A program made the position numbers and the translations under genes. 64,000 bases of DNA from Desulfobacterales bacterium (GTDB taxonomy: Bacteria; Desulfobacterota; Desulfobacteria; Desulfobacterales; Desulfosalsimonadaceae), in NCBI GenBank assembly GCA_018335195.1, contig JAGXKN010000016.1, positions 1 through 64,000 of the forward strand, written 5' to 3'. This document shows, piece by piece, positions 27,071 to 37,482 of this stretch; within the stretch, counting starts at the first letter, position 1, and each line of letters starts with the position of its first letter. The notes beneath the pieces are model-generated. The model did no database searches. It was not told the origin of the DNA and saw nothing but the letters and a program-made list of their open reading frames with translations.

Positions 27071-27892
27071 CTAGCGGGATAAAGAGTCAATGGATTTGTG
27101 TCCGGGCGGGTTTTCCAGGATTTCGGTTTTGAGGCGCTCCAGTACCGCCTTTCCTTCCAATGAGAACTCCGGGTGATTCGACAGGAAATCGCCAAGGACG
27201 GCGGGTTTTGGCCTATGCGAGCCGGAAACGGCGTTCTCCAGCAGCCCGAGAGTGCCTGCCCCCTGGTTGTATATGATCAGCGGATTGCCGAAAGCCGGTG
27301 AACCCGCCTCGTCGGTAGTGGGCCGGCCGAGGATCAAAAAGCCCTGCAGTTTGGATGCGGCCGGGGCCACGCGCAAATCGAGAAGTTCGGCAAAAAGTGT
27401 CAATGCTTCGGCCGCGGCCTCGGGCTGGTTCGCCTCCAGGGCCTGCGCCCCGTCTTCAAAGATGGATTCGATATCCGCCCGGTTGTAGCGCAGGTCCAAC
27501 TGCATCACGCACCGACTGTGGAGCTTCATGACCGTGTCCGCCCCCCTGGCCCTGACCACGTCCTTGTCGTTTAATATGCGGATGGCGTTTCGGATGCTGA
27601 GCATTTCCTTTAAAAACGGATTTCGCCGCAGCAGCACATCGGGCAGCGTCGTGCGGTACAGGGGAAGTTCATTGTCCAGCACGATGATTTCCGGGGGCTC
27701 GGCGCTGAAATCCCGGCTGAACAGTTCCATGTCCCGTTCGACCCGGGATTCATACCCGGCTGTCTCCAGCAGACCGCGTACGGCCTCCCTGTCAATGCGC
27801 ACCCCGTCTTCGGCCGGCTCCAGCGACCCCAGCGCCCGCCGGGCCATCCGGTCAATCTCGATTTTCTTCCTCAGATTTTCTTTGAATGACAT
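27071..27892 (-). CDS. Hypothetical protein, mostly alpha-helical
   Basis: A 273-residue soluble protein with no domain I recognise. It has a basic N-terminal helix (KENLRKKIEIDRMARRAL), a Leu-rich middle (about 85-190) and a Gly/Ala-containing stretch FLILGRPTTDEAGSPAFGNPLIIYNQG. No signal peptide or membrane helix is visible. I prefer the ATG at 27892 (AGGCAGGGA before it) to the GTG at 27925. A perfect 18-base palindrome lies 47 bases upstream. Confidence 0.65.
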   Translation of the reverse strand: MSFKENLRKKIEIDRMARRALGSLEPAEDGVRIDREAVRGLLETAGYESRVERDMELFSRDFSAEPPEIIVLDNELPLYRTTLPDVLLRRNPFLKEMLSIRNAIRILNDKDVVRARGADTVMKLHSRCVMQLDLRYNRADIESIFEDGAQALEANQPEAAAEALTLFAELLDLRVAPAASKLQGFLILGRPTTDEAGSPAFGNPLIIYNQGAGTLGLLENAVSGSHRPKPAVLGDFLSNHPEFSLEGKAVLERLKTEILENPPGHKSIDSLSR

Positions 27893-27938
27893 TCCCTGCC
27901 TGCCCACTTGTCCGATTTTTAACACCTAATGGTTGATG

Positions 27939-27982
27939 GCAAAATGAAAGTGCACCACCTTATAGGTGCACTTTCATTTTGC
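27939..27982. promoter_or_regulatory. Perfect 18-bp inverted repeat upstream of the 27071-27892 gene
   Basis: Left arm gcaaaatgaaagtgcacc (27939-27956) and right arm ggtgcactttcattttgc (27965-27982) are perfect complements with an 8-base loop. No poly-T tract follows on either strand, so it is more likely an operator or RNA hairpin than a terminator. It is unrelated to the repeat families elsewhere in the window. Confidence 0.6.
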
Positions 27983-28016
27983 ATGTAACCCCTAATCACT
28001 TAAAACTTGATGGTTT

Positions 28017-28135
28017 CGTAAAAAGCCCTGAAACCATTATAATCGCCAGACAATAAAATGATAAGTTTCTGATTTTACATAACCACTTAATCACTTAAAA
28101 CTTAACACTGCCTGTAAAAAGGACTTTTTACAGGC
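28017..28135. repeat. TGTAAAAAG...GGACTTTTTACAGGC interspersed repeat (copy 2)
   Basis: A 119-base copy beginning cgtaaaaagccctgaaacc and ending with the cctgtaaaaaggactttttacagg hairpin, 24 bases from the stop of the CoA ligase gene at 28159. The hairpin could also serve as its terminator. Confidence 0.9.
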
Positions 28136-28158
28136 TGCTTAACCACTTAAAACTTTAT

Positions 28159-29889
28159 TTAATCCTGCATCCGCATCGTATCACCCCCCGGCAGCCCGAG
28201 TTCCCAGGCCCGCAGCACCCTGCGCAGCAGTTTGCCGGTGCGGGTTTTGGGCAGGGTTTCCACAAAAACCAGTTCCTGCACCAGCAGGTCCGCGGAGAGG
28301 TTGCCCTTTAAAAACGCCCGGATCTCATAGTTCAGGCGGTTGGACGCCGTATATCCCTTTTTCAGGGTCACGTAGGCTTTCAGGTAGGAAACCCCTTTTC
28401 CCGGTTCCTTGCCCTTGGAAATCACTGCCGCCTCTGCCACCGCCGGGTGCATGGATAGTACCTGTTCGATTTCAAACGGCCCGATCACCTTGTCGCCGCC
28501 GGCCTTGAGCAGATCGTCGTTTCTGCCCTGGTGGTAGAAATACCCTTCCTCGTCCGCAACGGCAATATCGCCCGTGACAAACCATCCGTTGCGGAAGTAC
28601 CTGTGGAATCTGTCCGGATCCTGCCAGATTTCGGACATGAGTCCGGGCCATCCGGGCTTCAGGGCCAGCTCTCCCAGCGAGAGGGGGGGCAGGGGCGCGC
28701 CGTTTTCATCGAGCACGGCCGCCTCGATGCCGGGCAGGGGTTTGCCCATGGAGCCGGGCTTGATGTCCGTGCTCGGAAAGTTGGCAATGCAGATCATTCC
28801 GGTTTCCGTCATCCACCAGTTGTCATGCGGCGTGCAATGCAGCTTGTCCCGGGTCCAGTAGAACAGTTCCGGCAGAAGCGGGGCGCCCACCGAGCAGATA
28901 TGGCGGAGCGCGGAGAGATCGTAGCGCGTGGGCAGATCGTCGCCGGCCTCCATTAAGTCCCGGAGCACCCGCGGCGTGGTATACCAAGTGGTCACCCGGT
29001 TGGTTTCCAGGGCCCGGTACCAGTTGGCCGCCGTAAAATGCCCGCCCATCACGAAGCTGGTCACCCCGCACAGCCAGGGTGCGAATGCCCCGTACACGGT
29101 TCCGGTGACCCAGGCGGGGTCCGCATCCGTCCAGAGCACCGTATCCGGCTTGAAATCGAGAACCCAGCGGGCGGATGCCAGGATGCCGGTCATGTCGGTA
29201 TGGGTGTGCACGATCCCCTTGGGCGGCCGGGTGGAACCGGAGGTGTATATTAAATACAAGGGCGTTTTTCCGGAAAACGGCGCCGCCGGGTAATCATCCG
29301 GCATTTCTTCGGCCTGCCCCGCGATGACTTGCTCGATGTCAAACACGTTCGGGGCCGGTCCGCACACCAGCAGGATGTGCTGCAGATGGGCCACGAAGTC
29401 AAACGGGATCTTTTCCACCAGGTCCGGGTGGGTCAAAATCGCCCTGGGGGAGATGTTTTCCAGGCGGATTTCAAGCTCATAAAAATTGGACGAGGCAAAT
29501 ACCGGGCAGAACATCACGCCCATGCGGGCGGCCGCGGTCATTGCAAAATAGGTCTCCGGGCAGGGCGGAAGAAACAGCAGCAGCCGGTCGCCTTTGACAA
29601 AACCGTACCGGGCCAGCAGATTGGCCCATTGGGCCGATTTCCGGCGCATCTGCGCAAACGTATAAGTCTGCCGGCCTTCGAAGGATTCAAACGACAGGGC
29701 CGGGTGCCCGGCCCTGTCCGGATCTGCCGCCCATTTGTCCAGGGATTCGGCGATTATGTTCATCTCCGTGCTGCCGGACCATGAAAATTCGGCTTCCACG
29801 TCCTTCCAGGAAAAATTTTTCCGGGTCTGGTCATAATCGGCCAGGTTCGCGGTATCCGGGGCTGTGGCCGGGATTCTCGCCTTGATCAT
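28159..29889 (-). CDS. AMP-forming acyl-CoA synthetase (acetyl/medium-chain type)
   Basis: A 576-residue cytoplasmic ligase. Motifs are the P-loop YTSGSTRPPKG near 213-223, WWMTETG near 363, the TGD near 440, GRNDDLLKAGGDKVIGPFEIE near 455-475 and the catalytic-lysine motif LPKTRTGK near 548-555. It has an acetyl-CoA-synthetase-like N-terminal extension (residues 1-60). The substrate is a short- or medium-chain acid, not fixed. It overlaps the upstream deacetylase gene by 4 bases (ATGA), so the two are coupled. The lysine in PKTRTGK is the residue that is acetylated in such enzymes. Confidence 0.86.
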   Translation of the reverse strand: MIKARIPATAPDTANLADYDQTRKNFSWKDVEAEFSWSGSTEMNIIAESLDKWAADPDRAGHPALSFESFEGRQTYTFAQMRRKSAQWANLLARYGFVKGDRLLLFLPPCPETYFAMTAAARMGVMFCPVFASSNFYELEIRLENISPRAILTHPDLVEKIPFDFVAHLQHILLVCGPAPNVFDIEQVIAGQAEEMPDDYPAAPFSGKTPLYLIYTSGSTRPPKGIVHTHTDMTGILASARWVLDFKPDTVLWTDADPAWVTGTVYGAFAPWLCGVTSFVMGGHFTAANWYRALETNRVTTWYTTPRVLRDLMEAGDDLPTRYDLSALRHICSVGAPLLPELFYWTRDKLHCTPHDNWWMTETGMICIANFPSTDIKPGSMGKPLPGIEAAVLDENGAPLPPLSLGELALKPGWPGLMSEIWQDPDRFHRYFRNGWFVTGDIAVADEEGYFYHQGRNDDLLKAGGDKVIGPFEIEQVLSMHPAVAEAAVISKGKEPGKGVSYLKAYVTLKKGYTASNRLNYEIRAFLKGNLSADLLVQELVFVETLPKTRTGKLLRRVLRAWELGLPGGDTMRMQD

Positions 29890-30929
29890 GAAATCACTCC
29901 GTAGGGTCGATGAATTTCTTCAATCTGCCGGACCAGGTCAGCCGCCCCGGCTGAAGGGCTGAAAGCGGATTCGGTTTCCGTGCACCCGGATCCGGTCAAC
30001 TCCCGGAGCAACTCCCGGATGCAGCGGGTCAGGGCAAGCGGCTCATATCCGCCTTCCAGGGAGAAAAACAGGGGTATGGGCCGGCCCGCGGAATGCGAGG
30101 CACTCAGAATCAGCCGGGTTATCCGGGCATACAGGCTTTCGGAAAACCGGCATCTGCCGATGGGATCGTCGCAGTGGGCGTCAAATCCCGCGGCCACCAT
30201 GATCATGTCCGGGGCAAAGCCCCGGATTGCCGGCAGCAGCGTCCGGGAATAGAGGTATAACATGTCGTCATCTGTAAAATCCCGGGACAGGGGGATGTTC
30301 ATGGTGTAGCCCTCGCCCCGGCCGGTGCCGATCTGCCCGGGTTCGCCGCTGTAGGGATAGAGCATCAGGTCATGGGTGGAATAGTAATATACCCGGTCGT
30401 CATGGTAAAAAATGTCGTTTAATCCGTTTCCGTGGTGCACGTCCCAGTCCAGGATGAATATGCGCCCGGCACCGTAGTTCGCCTGGGCGTATCTGACCGC
30501 TACCGCGATATTGTTGAACACGCAGAACCCGCTGGAGCGTTCCGGCAGGGCGTGATGGCCGGGCGGCCGCACCAGGGCGAAAAAGGCGTCGCACTGGTCT
30601 GTCAGCAGCATGTCCACCCCCTGCAGGCAGGCGCCTGCGGCCAGCCAGGCCACCAAGTAGCTTCTGGCGCTGACCGGGGTGTCGGGCGCCAGGTTGGTCA
30701 TGCGCTGTTCCGCGGTTTTCAGGATTTTCCGGATATGGGCCGGTGTGTGTACCCGTTCCACGTCTTCCAGTGCCGCGGGCTGTGGCTGAACCGGCTGGAC
30801 GCGCCCTGCAAACTCCCGGTCAACCATCCGGTAAAGCTCCTGGATCCGCCTGGGTTGCTCGGGGTGAAAATGCCCGGTCTTGTGCTCGGCAAACCGGTCA
30901 TCCCTTGTCACCCCGACCCGCATCCCCAT
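29886..30929 (-). CDS. Histone-deacetylase-family (AcuC-like) deacetylase
   Basis: A 347-residue zinc-dependent class I/II-type amidohydrolase. The catalytic His pair is in RPPGHHA (about 122-128), zinc ligands are in DWDVHHGNG (about 160-168), and the third is in GFDAH near 244. In bacteria AcuC proteins remove acetyl groups from acetyl-CoA synthetase lysines. The gene neighbours are two such synthetases and a GNAT acetyltransferase fusion, so that role is likely here. Polyamine or acetoin substrates are alternatives. An AGAAGG ribosome-binding site supports the start at 30929. Confidence 0.84.
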   Translation of the reverse strand: MGMRVGVTRDDRFAEHKTGHFHPEQPRRIQELYRMVDREFAGRVQPVQPQPAALEDVERVHTPAHIRKILKTAEQRMTNLAPDTPVSARSYLVAWLAAGACLQGVDMLLTDQCDAFFALVRPPGHHALPERSSGFCVFNNIAVAVRYAQANYGAGRIFILDWDVHHGNGLNDIFYHDDRVYYYSTHDLMLYPYSGEPGQIGTGRGEGYTMNIPLSRDFTDDDMLYLYSRTLLPAIRGFAPDMIMVAAGFDAHCDDPIGRCRFSESLYARITRLILSASHSAGRPIPLFFSLEGGYEPLALTRCIRELLRELTGSGCTETESAFSPSAGAADLVRQIEEIHRPYGVIS

Positions 30930-30963
30930 CTATATCCTTCTCCTTGCCTTTTCCCGCCGGTTT

Positions 30964-30990
30964 CGGGCGGACACATAGGTCCGCCCCTAC
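30964..30990. repeat. GGGCGGACACACAGGTCCGCCCCTAC-family element
   Basis: A single copy (cgggcggacacataggtccgcccctac) lies between the deacetylase gene and acsA, followed by a taaaacttaaaac tract. Confidence 0.85.
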
Positions 30991-31024
30991 GCTTTTATCT
31001 TAAAACTTAAAACTTAAAACTATT

Positions 31025-32992
<1,968 letters not shown>

Positions 32993-33004
32993 AAAAACCC
33001 TCCT

Positions 33005-34915
33005 TTACTTCTTGGAGTTAGCGTTTGTCGGGGCGTCATGCGCTTCCACGGGTTCATCAAATCGGGAACTGAGAACGATGATGTCTTCATCCCGGTTTTT
33101 ATGCATCTTATAGGGCAGTTTTTCAAAAAGGCGGATCATTCCCCTGTTTCCGGGTTCAGTGTATGCTACCAGCCCGTCAATTTCATTTTCCCTGGCAGCC
33201 TCGGCCAGCTTGTGGATCATGGTTTCGGCGATGCCCTTGCCCTGCCACTGCTTGCTCACGGAAAAAGCCACTTCCGCCATGTTTTTCTGCGGCTCCAGCA
33301 TGTAGGCGCCGATGCCGATGACCGAGCCGAAACCGAATTCCCCGGTCAGGGCCACCAGCGTGAGGTTGCGCACGTAGTCGGTTTCAATGATGGACTTGAC
33401 ATCATCGCGCAAAAACCGGGTTTTTTCGTAGAAGAACCGGGCGACCACGTCCTGCTTGTCGAGATTGTAGAAGTGCTCCTGGATGCGCCGGTCGTCGACC
33501 GGCTTGGCCGGCCGGAAGGTCACGGACTGGCCTTCAATTTTCCGGATTTCCTCCAGCCCGGCCGGGTAGACGCTTCGAAGCGATTCCGAGAGCTGGCGGG
33601 AGCGGGTCATCAGGCCCAGGTCCTTGGCGCGTTCAAACAGCTCATTGCGGTAATCCGGATGGGCGAGGCTGATCATGGCCGTGGCCCGTTCCTGGAGGTT
33701 TTTGCCGAACAGGTTGACCGCCCCGTATTCGCTGACCACGTAGGAGACGTCCGTCCTGGGCACGACCACGCCGCCGCTTTTGATTTCCGGCACAATGCGG
33801 CTGATGCTGCCGTCCACGGAAGTCGAGGGGATCAGTAGGATCGACTTGCCGTTCGGGCACGCGGAAGAGCCGCGCATGAAATCGAGCATGCTCGAGACAC
33901 CGGCAAAATAGTTATGCGGCAGGGCATCCACTGCCGCCTGGCCGCTTAAGTCCATTTCCATGACCATGTTAATCGAGACCATTTTGTTGTGCTGGCCGAT
34001 GATGCCCGGGTTGTTGACGTAATCCGAGGGATAGAACTCGATTGACGGGTTGTCATGCACGAATTCGTATAAATAGGGCGATCCCACCGCATTGGTGGCC
34101 ACGATCTTGCCGTCGTTGACTCCTTTGTACTTGTTGGTGATCACGCCCATGGACACCAGGTCCATGATCCCGTCGATGACAAACTGGGTGTGTACGCCCA
34201 GGTCGTTTTTCTCTGACAGGGCCAGCAGGATGGCCTTGGGCGTGGCCCCGAGCCCGAGCTGGAAGGTGGAGCCGTCTTCGATGACATTGGCCACCAGCCG
34301 GGCGATCCGGTGGGCGGACTCAAACTCGGGCAGTTGTTCAATGGTCAGCAGGGGCTCATCCTTTTCCACCACCAGGTCCACGTCATTAACGTGAATGAAG
34401 CTGTGGCCCAGCACCCGCGGCATCTGCTCATTGACCTGTACGATCACCAGGTCTGCCGACTGGATGGCTGCCGGCCCGACATCCACGGAAATCCCCAGGC
34501 TCATCCATCCAAAGTCGTCGGGCGGGGATGCTTGTACCAGGGCGGCGTTAATGGGCAAATAGCGCTTTTTAAACAGATTGGGCACGGCCGAGAGATTCAT
34601 AGGGGTGATAAACGGCCGGTTGGCCTCCATGTGCTTGGCGCTGGCCGAGCCCTGGTAGATGCTGCGGATGCTGAACTGCTCGAAATTGCCCTGGGTGGCC
34701 AGGCGGGTGAGCGGGGAATTTTGGAGGCTCATCAGGCGAACGACTTCCAAGTCGCTTAAATGAGGCGCTTTGTTTACCAAAATATTGACCAGATGCTGCG
34801 GTTCACCGCAGGAAGAGCCGACAAAGACACGCTGCCCCGATTTGAGGCGTTTCATGGCTTGTTCTGCGCTGCATTGCTTCTGGAGGTATTCATCCGGCCA
34901 GTATTTCGCGGTCAT
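33005..34915 (-). CDS. Acetyl-CoA hydrolase/CoA-transferase fused to a GNAT acetyltransferase
   Basis: A 636-residue fusion. Residues 1 to about 450 follow the acetyl-CoA hydrolase/4-hydroxybutyrate CoA-transferase family (QLGLGATPKAIL, GVITNKYKG, SPYLYEF, YVVSEYGAVNLFG). The position where these enzymes carry the catalytic Glu (usually HTEM or HSEM) reads HTQF, with Gln244. Residues about 466-620 are a GNAT domain with the acetyl-CoA loop QWQGKGIA (556-563). So the protein binds CoA esters in one half and can acetylate an amine in the other. acsA is next, 12 bases downstream. I infer it acetylates AcsA in response to CoA-ester level. The alternative is a working CoA-transferase with a regulatory GNAT. 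Confidence 0.8.
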   Translation of the reverse strand: MTAKYWPDEYLQKQCSAEQAMKRLKSGQRVFVGSSCGEPQHLVNILVNKAPHLSDLEVVRLMSLQNSPLTRLATQGNFEQFSIRSIYQGSASAKHMEANRPFITPMNLSAVPNLFKKRYLPINAALVQASPPDDFGWMSLGISVDVGPAAIQSADLVIVQVNEQMPRVLGHSFIHVNDVDLVVEKDEPLLTIEQLPEFESAHRIARLVANVIEDGSTFQLGLGATPKAILLALSEKNDLGVHTQFVIDGIMDLVSMGVITNKYKGVNDGKIVATNAVGSPYLYEFVHDNPSIEFYPSDYVNNPGIIGQHNKMVSINMVMEMDLSGQAAVDALPHNYFAGVSSMLDFMRGSSACPNGKSILLIPSTSVDGSISRIVPEIKSGGVVVPRTDVSYVVSEYGAVNLFGKNLQERATAMISLAHPDYRNELFERAKDLGLMTRSRQLSESLRSVYPAGLEEIRKIEGQSVTFRPAKPVDDRRIQEHFYNLDKQDVVARFFYEKTRFLRDDVKSIIETDYVRNLTLVALTGEFGFGSVIGIGAYMLEPQKNMAEVAFSVSKQWQGKGIAETMIHKLAEAARENEIDGLVAYTEPGNRGMIRLFEKLPYKMHKNRDEDIIVLSSRFDEPVEAHDAPTNANSKK

Positions 34916-34972
34916 TCAGGCCCCCTTGGGGATCTCCGCCTGTTTGCTGAATCAGCTTCCTGTAAACAACGT

Positions 34973-35000
34973 ATCATATGCAAAACAGTGGTGACAACAA
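34973..35000 (-). promoter_or_regulatory. Candidate promoter of the CoA-transferase/acsA operon
   Basis: On the - strand TTGTTG (34995-35000) and TATGAT (34973-34978) are 16 bases apart, about 58 bases before the start at 34915. The -10 box is good but the -35 box is weak. A regulated or alternative-sigma promoter elsewhere in the gap is possible. Confidence 0.35.
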
Positions 35001-35164
35001 AAATTCCGTTTCCTGTGCGGATTAAGCTTCTTTTGGCGCACCATTGCCGCTTTGATCCTTGTCAGCCTTTCAAGTCGGGCTTTTTTCTTCGGTTCGGTCC
35101 GCGGAAAAGCGTCTCGTGACGGCTGACGGGCATTGTATCTAACCGGTTTCCCCGGCTGTCAGTC

Positions 35165-35929
35165 TTAATACGGTTTGCCCCGGTCATCGACCATTGGGAC
35201 GAAAAGTACGGGCAGAATCTCTTTTTTCAACAGATCCCCTTCTTGTTTTTCAAGCAGCACCAGTTGCTGGTCCGAGCTTTTGCCAACGGGAATCACCATG
35301 CGTCCGCCTTCGGCCAGTTGTTCCTTTAACGGCTCCGGAATCTCGGTGGGGGCACAGGTGACGATGATGGCATCAAATGGTGCGTGTTCGGGCCAGCCCT
35401 TGAAGCCGTCCCCGATCTTCACGTGCACGTTTTCATAGCCGAGCCCGGAGAGGGTCTTTCTGGCGGTCTCTGCCAGGGACTCGATGATTTCAATGGTATA
35501 TACCCGGTCGCAGAGTTCGGCGATAATGGCCGCCTGGTAGCCGGACCCGGTGCCGATTTCCAGGACCCGGTCGGTTTTTTTCAGTTCCAGCGCCCGGGTC
35601 ATCACCGCCACGATATAGGGCTGGGAGATGGTCTGCCCTTCGCCGATGGGCAGCGGGCGGTCCGCGTAGGCGAACTGTTGCAGCCGATCCGGGACGAACC
35701 GGTGCCGCTGGACTTTTTCAAAAGCCTTCAGGATTTCTGGATCCCGTATGCCCCGTGCCTTGAGTTGATCGTGAATCATCTGCATGCGCTGCTGCCGGAA
35801 TTCGGGCGCGTTTTCGGCCTTGCTTCGGAGCGGATCTATTTCATGCGCAAAATTCATTGCCGCCATAAACAATATAACGGCAGGCACCGCAATCAGCAAA
35901 TTTCGAACGACTCGCGGGATATTCATCAT
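35165..35929 (-). CDS. pcm: Protein-L-isoaspartate O-methyltransferase with N-terminal export/anchor segment
   Basis: A 254-residue SAM methyltransferase that repairs isoaspartyl residues. The motifs are HRFVP, IGEGQTISQPYIVA, the SAM loop VLEIGTGSGYQAA and DAIIVTCAP. Unlike the cytoplasmic form it carries a basic-then-hydrophobic N-terminus (about residues 5-28, NIPRVVRNLLIAVPAVILFM), so it may act in the periplasm or at the membrane. I place the start at 35929 because its ATG overlaps the TGA of the P-II-like gene (ATGA). A longer in-frame ATG at 36022 would run back through that gene. Confidence 0.87.
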   Translation of the reverse strand: MMNIPRVVRNLLIAVPAVILFMAAMNFAHEIDPLRSKAENAPEFRQQRMQMIHDQLKARGIRDPEILKAFEKVQRHRFVPDRLQQFAYADRPLPIGEGQTISQPYIVAVMTRALELKKTDRVLEIGTGSGYQAAIIAELCDRVYTIEIIESLAETARKTLSGLGYENVHVKIGDGFKGWPEHAPFDAIIVTCAPTEIPEPLKEQLAEGGRMVIPVGKSSDQQLVLLEKQEGDLLKKEILPVLFVPMVDDRGKPY

Positions 35930-36276
35930 TCTTCCGACGGCCTGTTTTTTCCGAGCCGGCCGAACCGGGTCACCGGGGTGACAAAGTAGATTCCCTGCCG
36001 GGGTTTGCCCTTTTGCCGGCAAATGTTTTCAATAAACCCGATGGCCAGGTCGAGCAATTCCTGGTTTTAAATAACGGCAAAAATGGTTTTGTTATGGCGG
36101 CTGCCGCCGCTGGTCAGGCTGCGCAGACCCGCAAAAATCGGGACGTGCTGGGATATCAGCTGCAGGGCGCCGGTGGTCTCGATCACCGTGGCCCCGGATT
36201 TGCCCATGTCCAGCCATCCGGTAATCATTTCGTCGAGCAGGTCCTCGTTTTCAAGCACGACAAAAAAGAGGTACAA
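35926..36276 (-). pseudogene. P-II-like regulatory protein gene interrupted by an in-frame TAA
   Basis: The first part (36276 down to 36070) encodes MYLFFVVLENEDLLDEM and, later, an IFAGLRSL and HNKTIFAVI stretch typical of the small P-II-like family often found with PTS IIA genes. A TAA at 36067-36069 then interrupts the frame. Without any frameshift the reading continues NQELLDLAIGF to YFVTPVTRFGRLG and stops at the TGA 35926-35928, which overlaps the pcm start. The continuation is family-like, so one point change (for example AAA to TAA) would restore about 116 residues. It is either a recent nonsense mutation, a base-call error, or a truncated functional form. Confidence 0.75.
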
Positions 36277-36313
36277 GGTTTAAGCCCGGATTTGCGTGAA
36301 TGGTTTTTGTTGA

Positions 36314-36784
36314 TCAGTAATAGGCGGTGCTTTTTTCAAGGTTCCGTATTTCCCGGTCCAGTGCAGGCGAATCAGCGGCATCCCTGACGGACTGCACAAA
36401 GGAATCTTCCCGGCAGAGCCGGGAAACCCGCGCCAGCAGACGCACGTGCATATCCGTGTCTTTTTGCGGGATGATCAGTGCCAGGACGATACTGACCGGA
36501 TTCTTGTCCAGGGCGTCGAAATCCACAGGCCTGGCCAGGCGCAGCAGCATCACCGCAGCTTCTTCGGCCTCCTCGCTTGTGGTGTGGGGAAATGCCAGGC
36601 CGTTGCCAACCCCGGTGCTCATGGTCTCCTCGCGCTGCACGAGACCCTCGTATATCCGGGATCGTTGACGGACAATGCCGTTTTTTGCGCAGGCCTCCGC
36701 GATAAAGTGAAGGACCGCGTCTTTATCCGGCAGATCCACATCCAGGAAGATGTTTTCCGCGCGCAGGTAATCGGTGATTTTCAT
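36314..36784 (-). CDS. PTS fructose/nitrogen-type EIIA protein
   Basis: A 156-residue PtsN-type EIIA domain. The phosphorylated histidine is H67 in NGLAFPHTTS, and the MSTGVGNG segment before it is typical. No EIIB or EIIC partner is visible, so it is probably regulatory rather than a sugar transporter. I chose the ATG at 36784 (MKITDYLRAENIFLD) over 36835. The P-II-like gene starts 37 bases downstream and pcm follows, so the three form one unit. Confidence 0.85.
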   Translation of the reverse strand: MKITDYLRAENIFLDVDLPDKDAVLHFIAEACAKNGIVRQRSRIYEGLVQREETMSTGVGNGLAFPHTTSEEAEEAAVMLLRLARPVDFDALDKNPVSIVLALIIPQKDTDMHVRLLARVSRLCREDSFVQSVRDAADSPALDREIRNLEKSTAYY

Positions 36785-36905
36785 GGCATCCCGGCCCCGT
36801 GTGGAGAATAACCCATAAGAATCAATGCAAATCACTATAGATCAACCCGCCCCGAAAGTCAAGCGCAACCCCGCCGGGTTCCACAGATTTTTACAATCGA
36901 ATATC

Positions 36906-36932
36906 CGGGCGAACACGCAGGTTCGCCCCTAC
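36906..36932. repeat. GGGCGAACACGCAGGTTCGCCCCTAC-family element
   Basis: A single copy with the A/T variant of the family (gaacac...gttcgcccctac), as in the pair at 45862-45920. Confidence 0.8.
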
Positions 36933-37141
36933 ACCGGGGATCTTGAAGTCATACGGGCCTGGATGCAGGAGGGGGTGCAGCTGACGAGGCGGTTGGCCAG
37001 GGCGGGACGGCGGGGTGGTTTGCGCAGATGCATCGGGCGCGGAAGCGGACGGCAGATGCGCAAACTTCCCCGGTGGCCACCCCTGCGGAAGAACCATGAA
37101 GCCCGGTGTTTTTTTGCAGAGCCTGACAAGATTGGTGAATT

Positions 37142-37350
37142 CGTAAAAAGCTGATTATCCCGCCCGGGCGGTATTTTTGCAACAAAGGAAATCCGTAAGC
37201 GCCTTGGCTGATCGGCGACGCGAAAAAGGCGTTTCCTTGGAAGTCCTGAAACCGTTATAACCGGAAAATAAAATGATAAATTTCTGTTTTTACTTAACCA
37301 CTTAATCACTTAAAACTTAACACTGCTTGTAAAAAGGACTTTTTACAGGC
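37142..37350. repeat. Long form of the TGTAAAAAG...CTTTTTACAGGC repeat (copy 3)
   Basis: This 209-base copy carries an extra 5' block (cgtaaaaagctgattatccc, gcaacaaaggaaatccgtaa, gatcggcgacgcgaaaaagg) also present in the copy at 61582-61793. It then joins the common core and the terminal hairpin. The two long copies lie 24 kb apart and match over almost their whole length. Confidence 0.9.
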
Positions 37351-37482
37351 TGATCAATCACTTAAAACTTAACACTGTCTGTTGACAGGCGCATGGGAAA
37401 GATTATAATCTGGATTAAATTAAACTTTTTACGAAAAGACCCCCATCACCTTCAATTCCTTGTGGAGTCAAAGAGATCGCCC

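Larger units (their letters stand above)
36785..37482. other. Gene-free divergent intergenic region with repeats
   Basis: About 700 bases between the divergent PTS IIA and nfeD genes. It contains a GGACAC-family element (36906-36932) and a long interspersed repeat (37142-37350). The segment 36935-37110 is GC-rich and has open frames on both strands but no recognisable protein. Promoters for both genes should be here, but I could not fix one with confidence. Confidence 0.5.

Noticed and set aside
35165-36022. Longer pcm start at 36022
   Set aside because: It would run through the 3' half of the P-II-like gene in another frame; the ATGA overlap at 35926-35929 is the better start.
36067-36069. 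In-frame stop considered as a recoding site like the fdhA UGA
   Set aside because: It is TAA, which is not a selenocysteine codon, and no hairpin like the SECIS follows.
36935-37110. GC-rich segment considered as a gene remnant
   Set aside because: Open frames exist on both strands, but no motif, start site or family was recognised.
36929-37309. Protein-like frame shared with 61549-61752
   Set aside because: Both frames lie inside the long repeat copies, so similarity reflects the repeat, not a gene.
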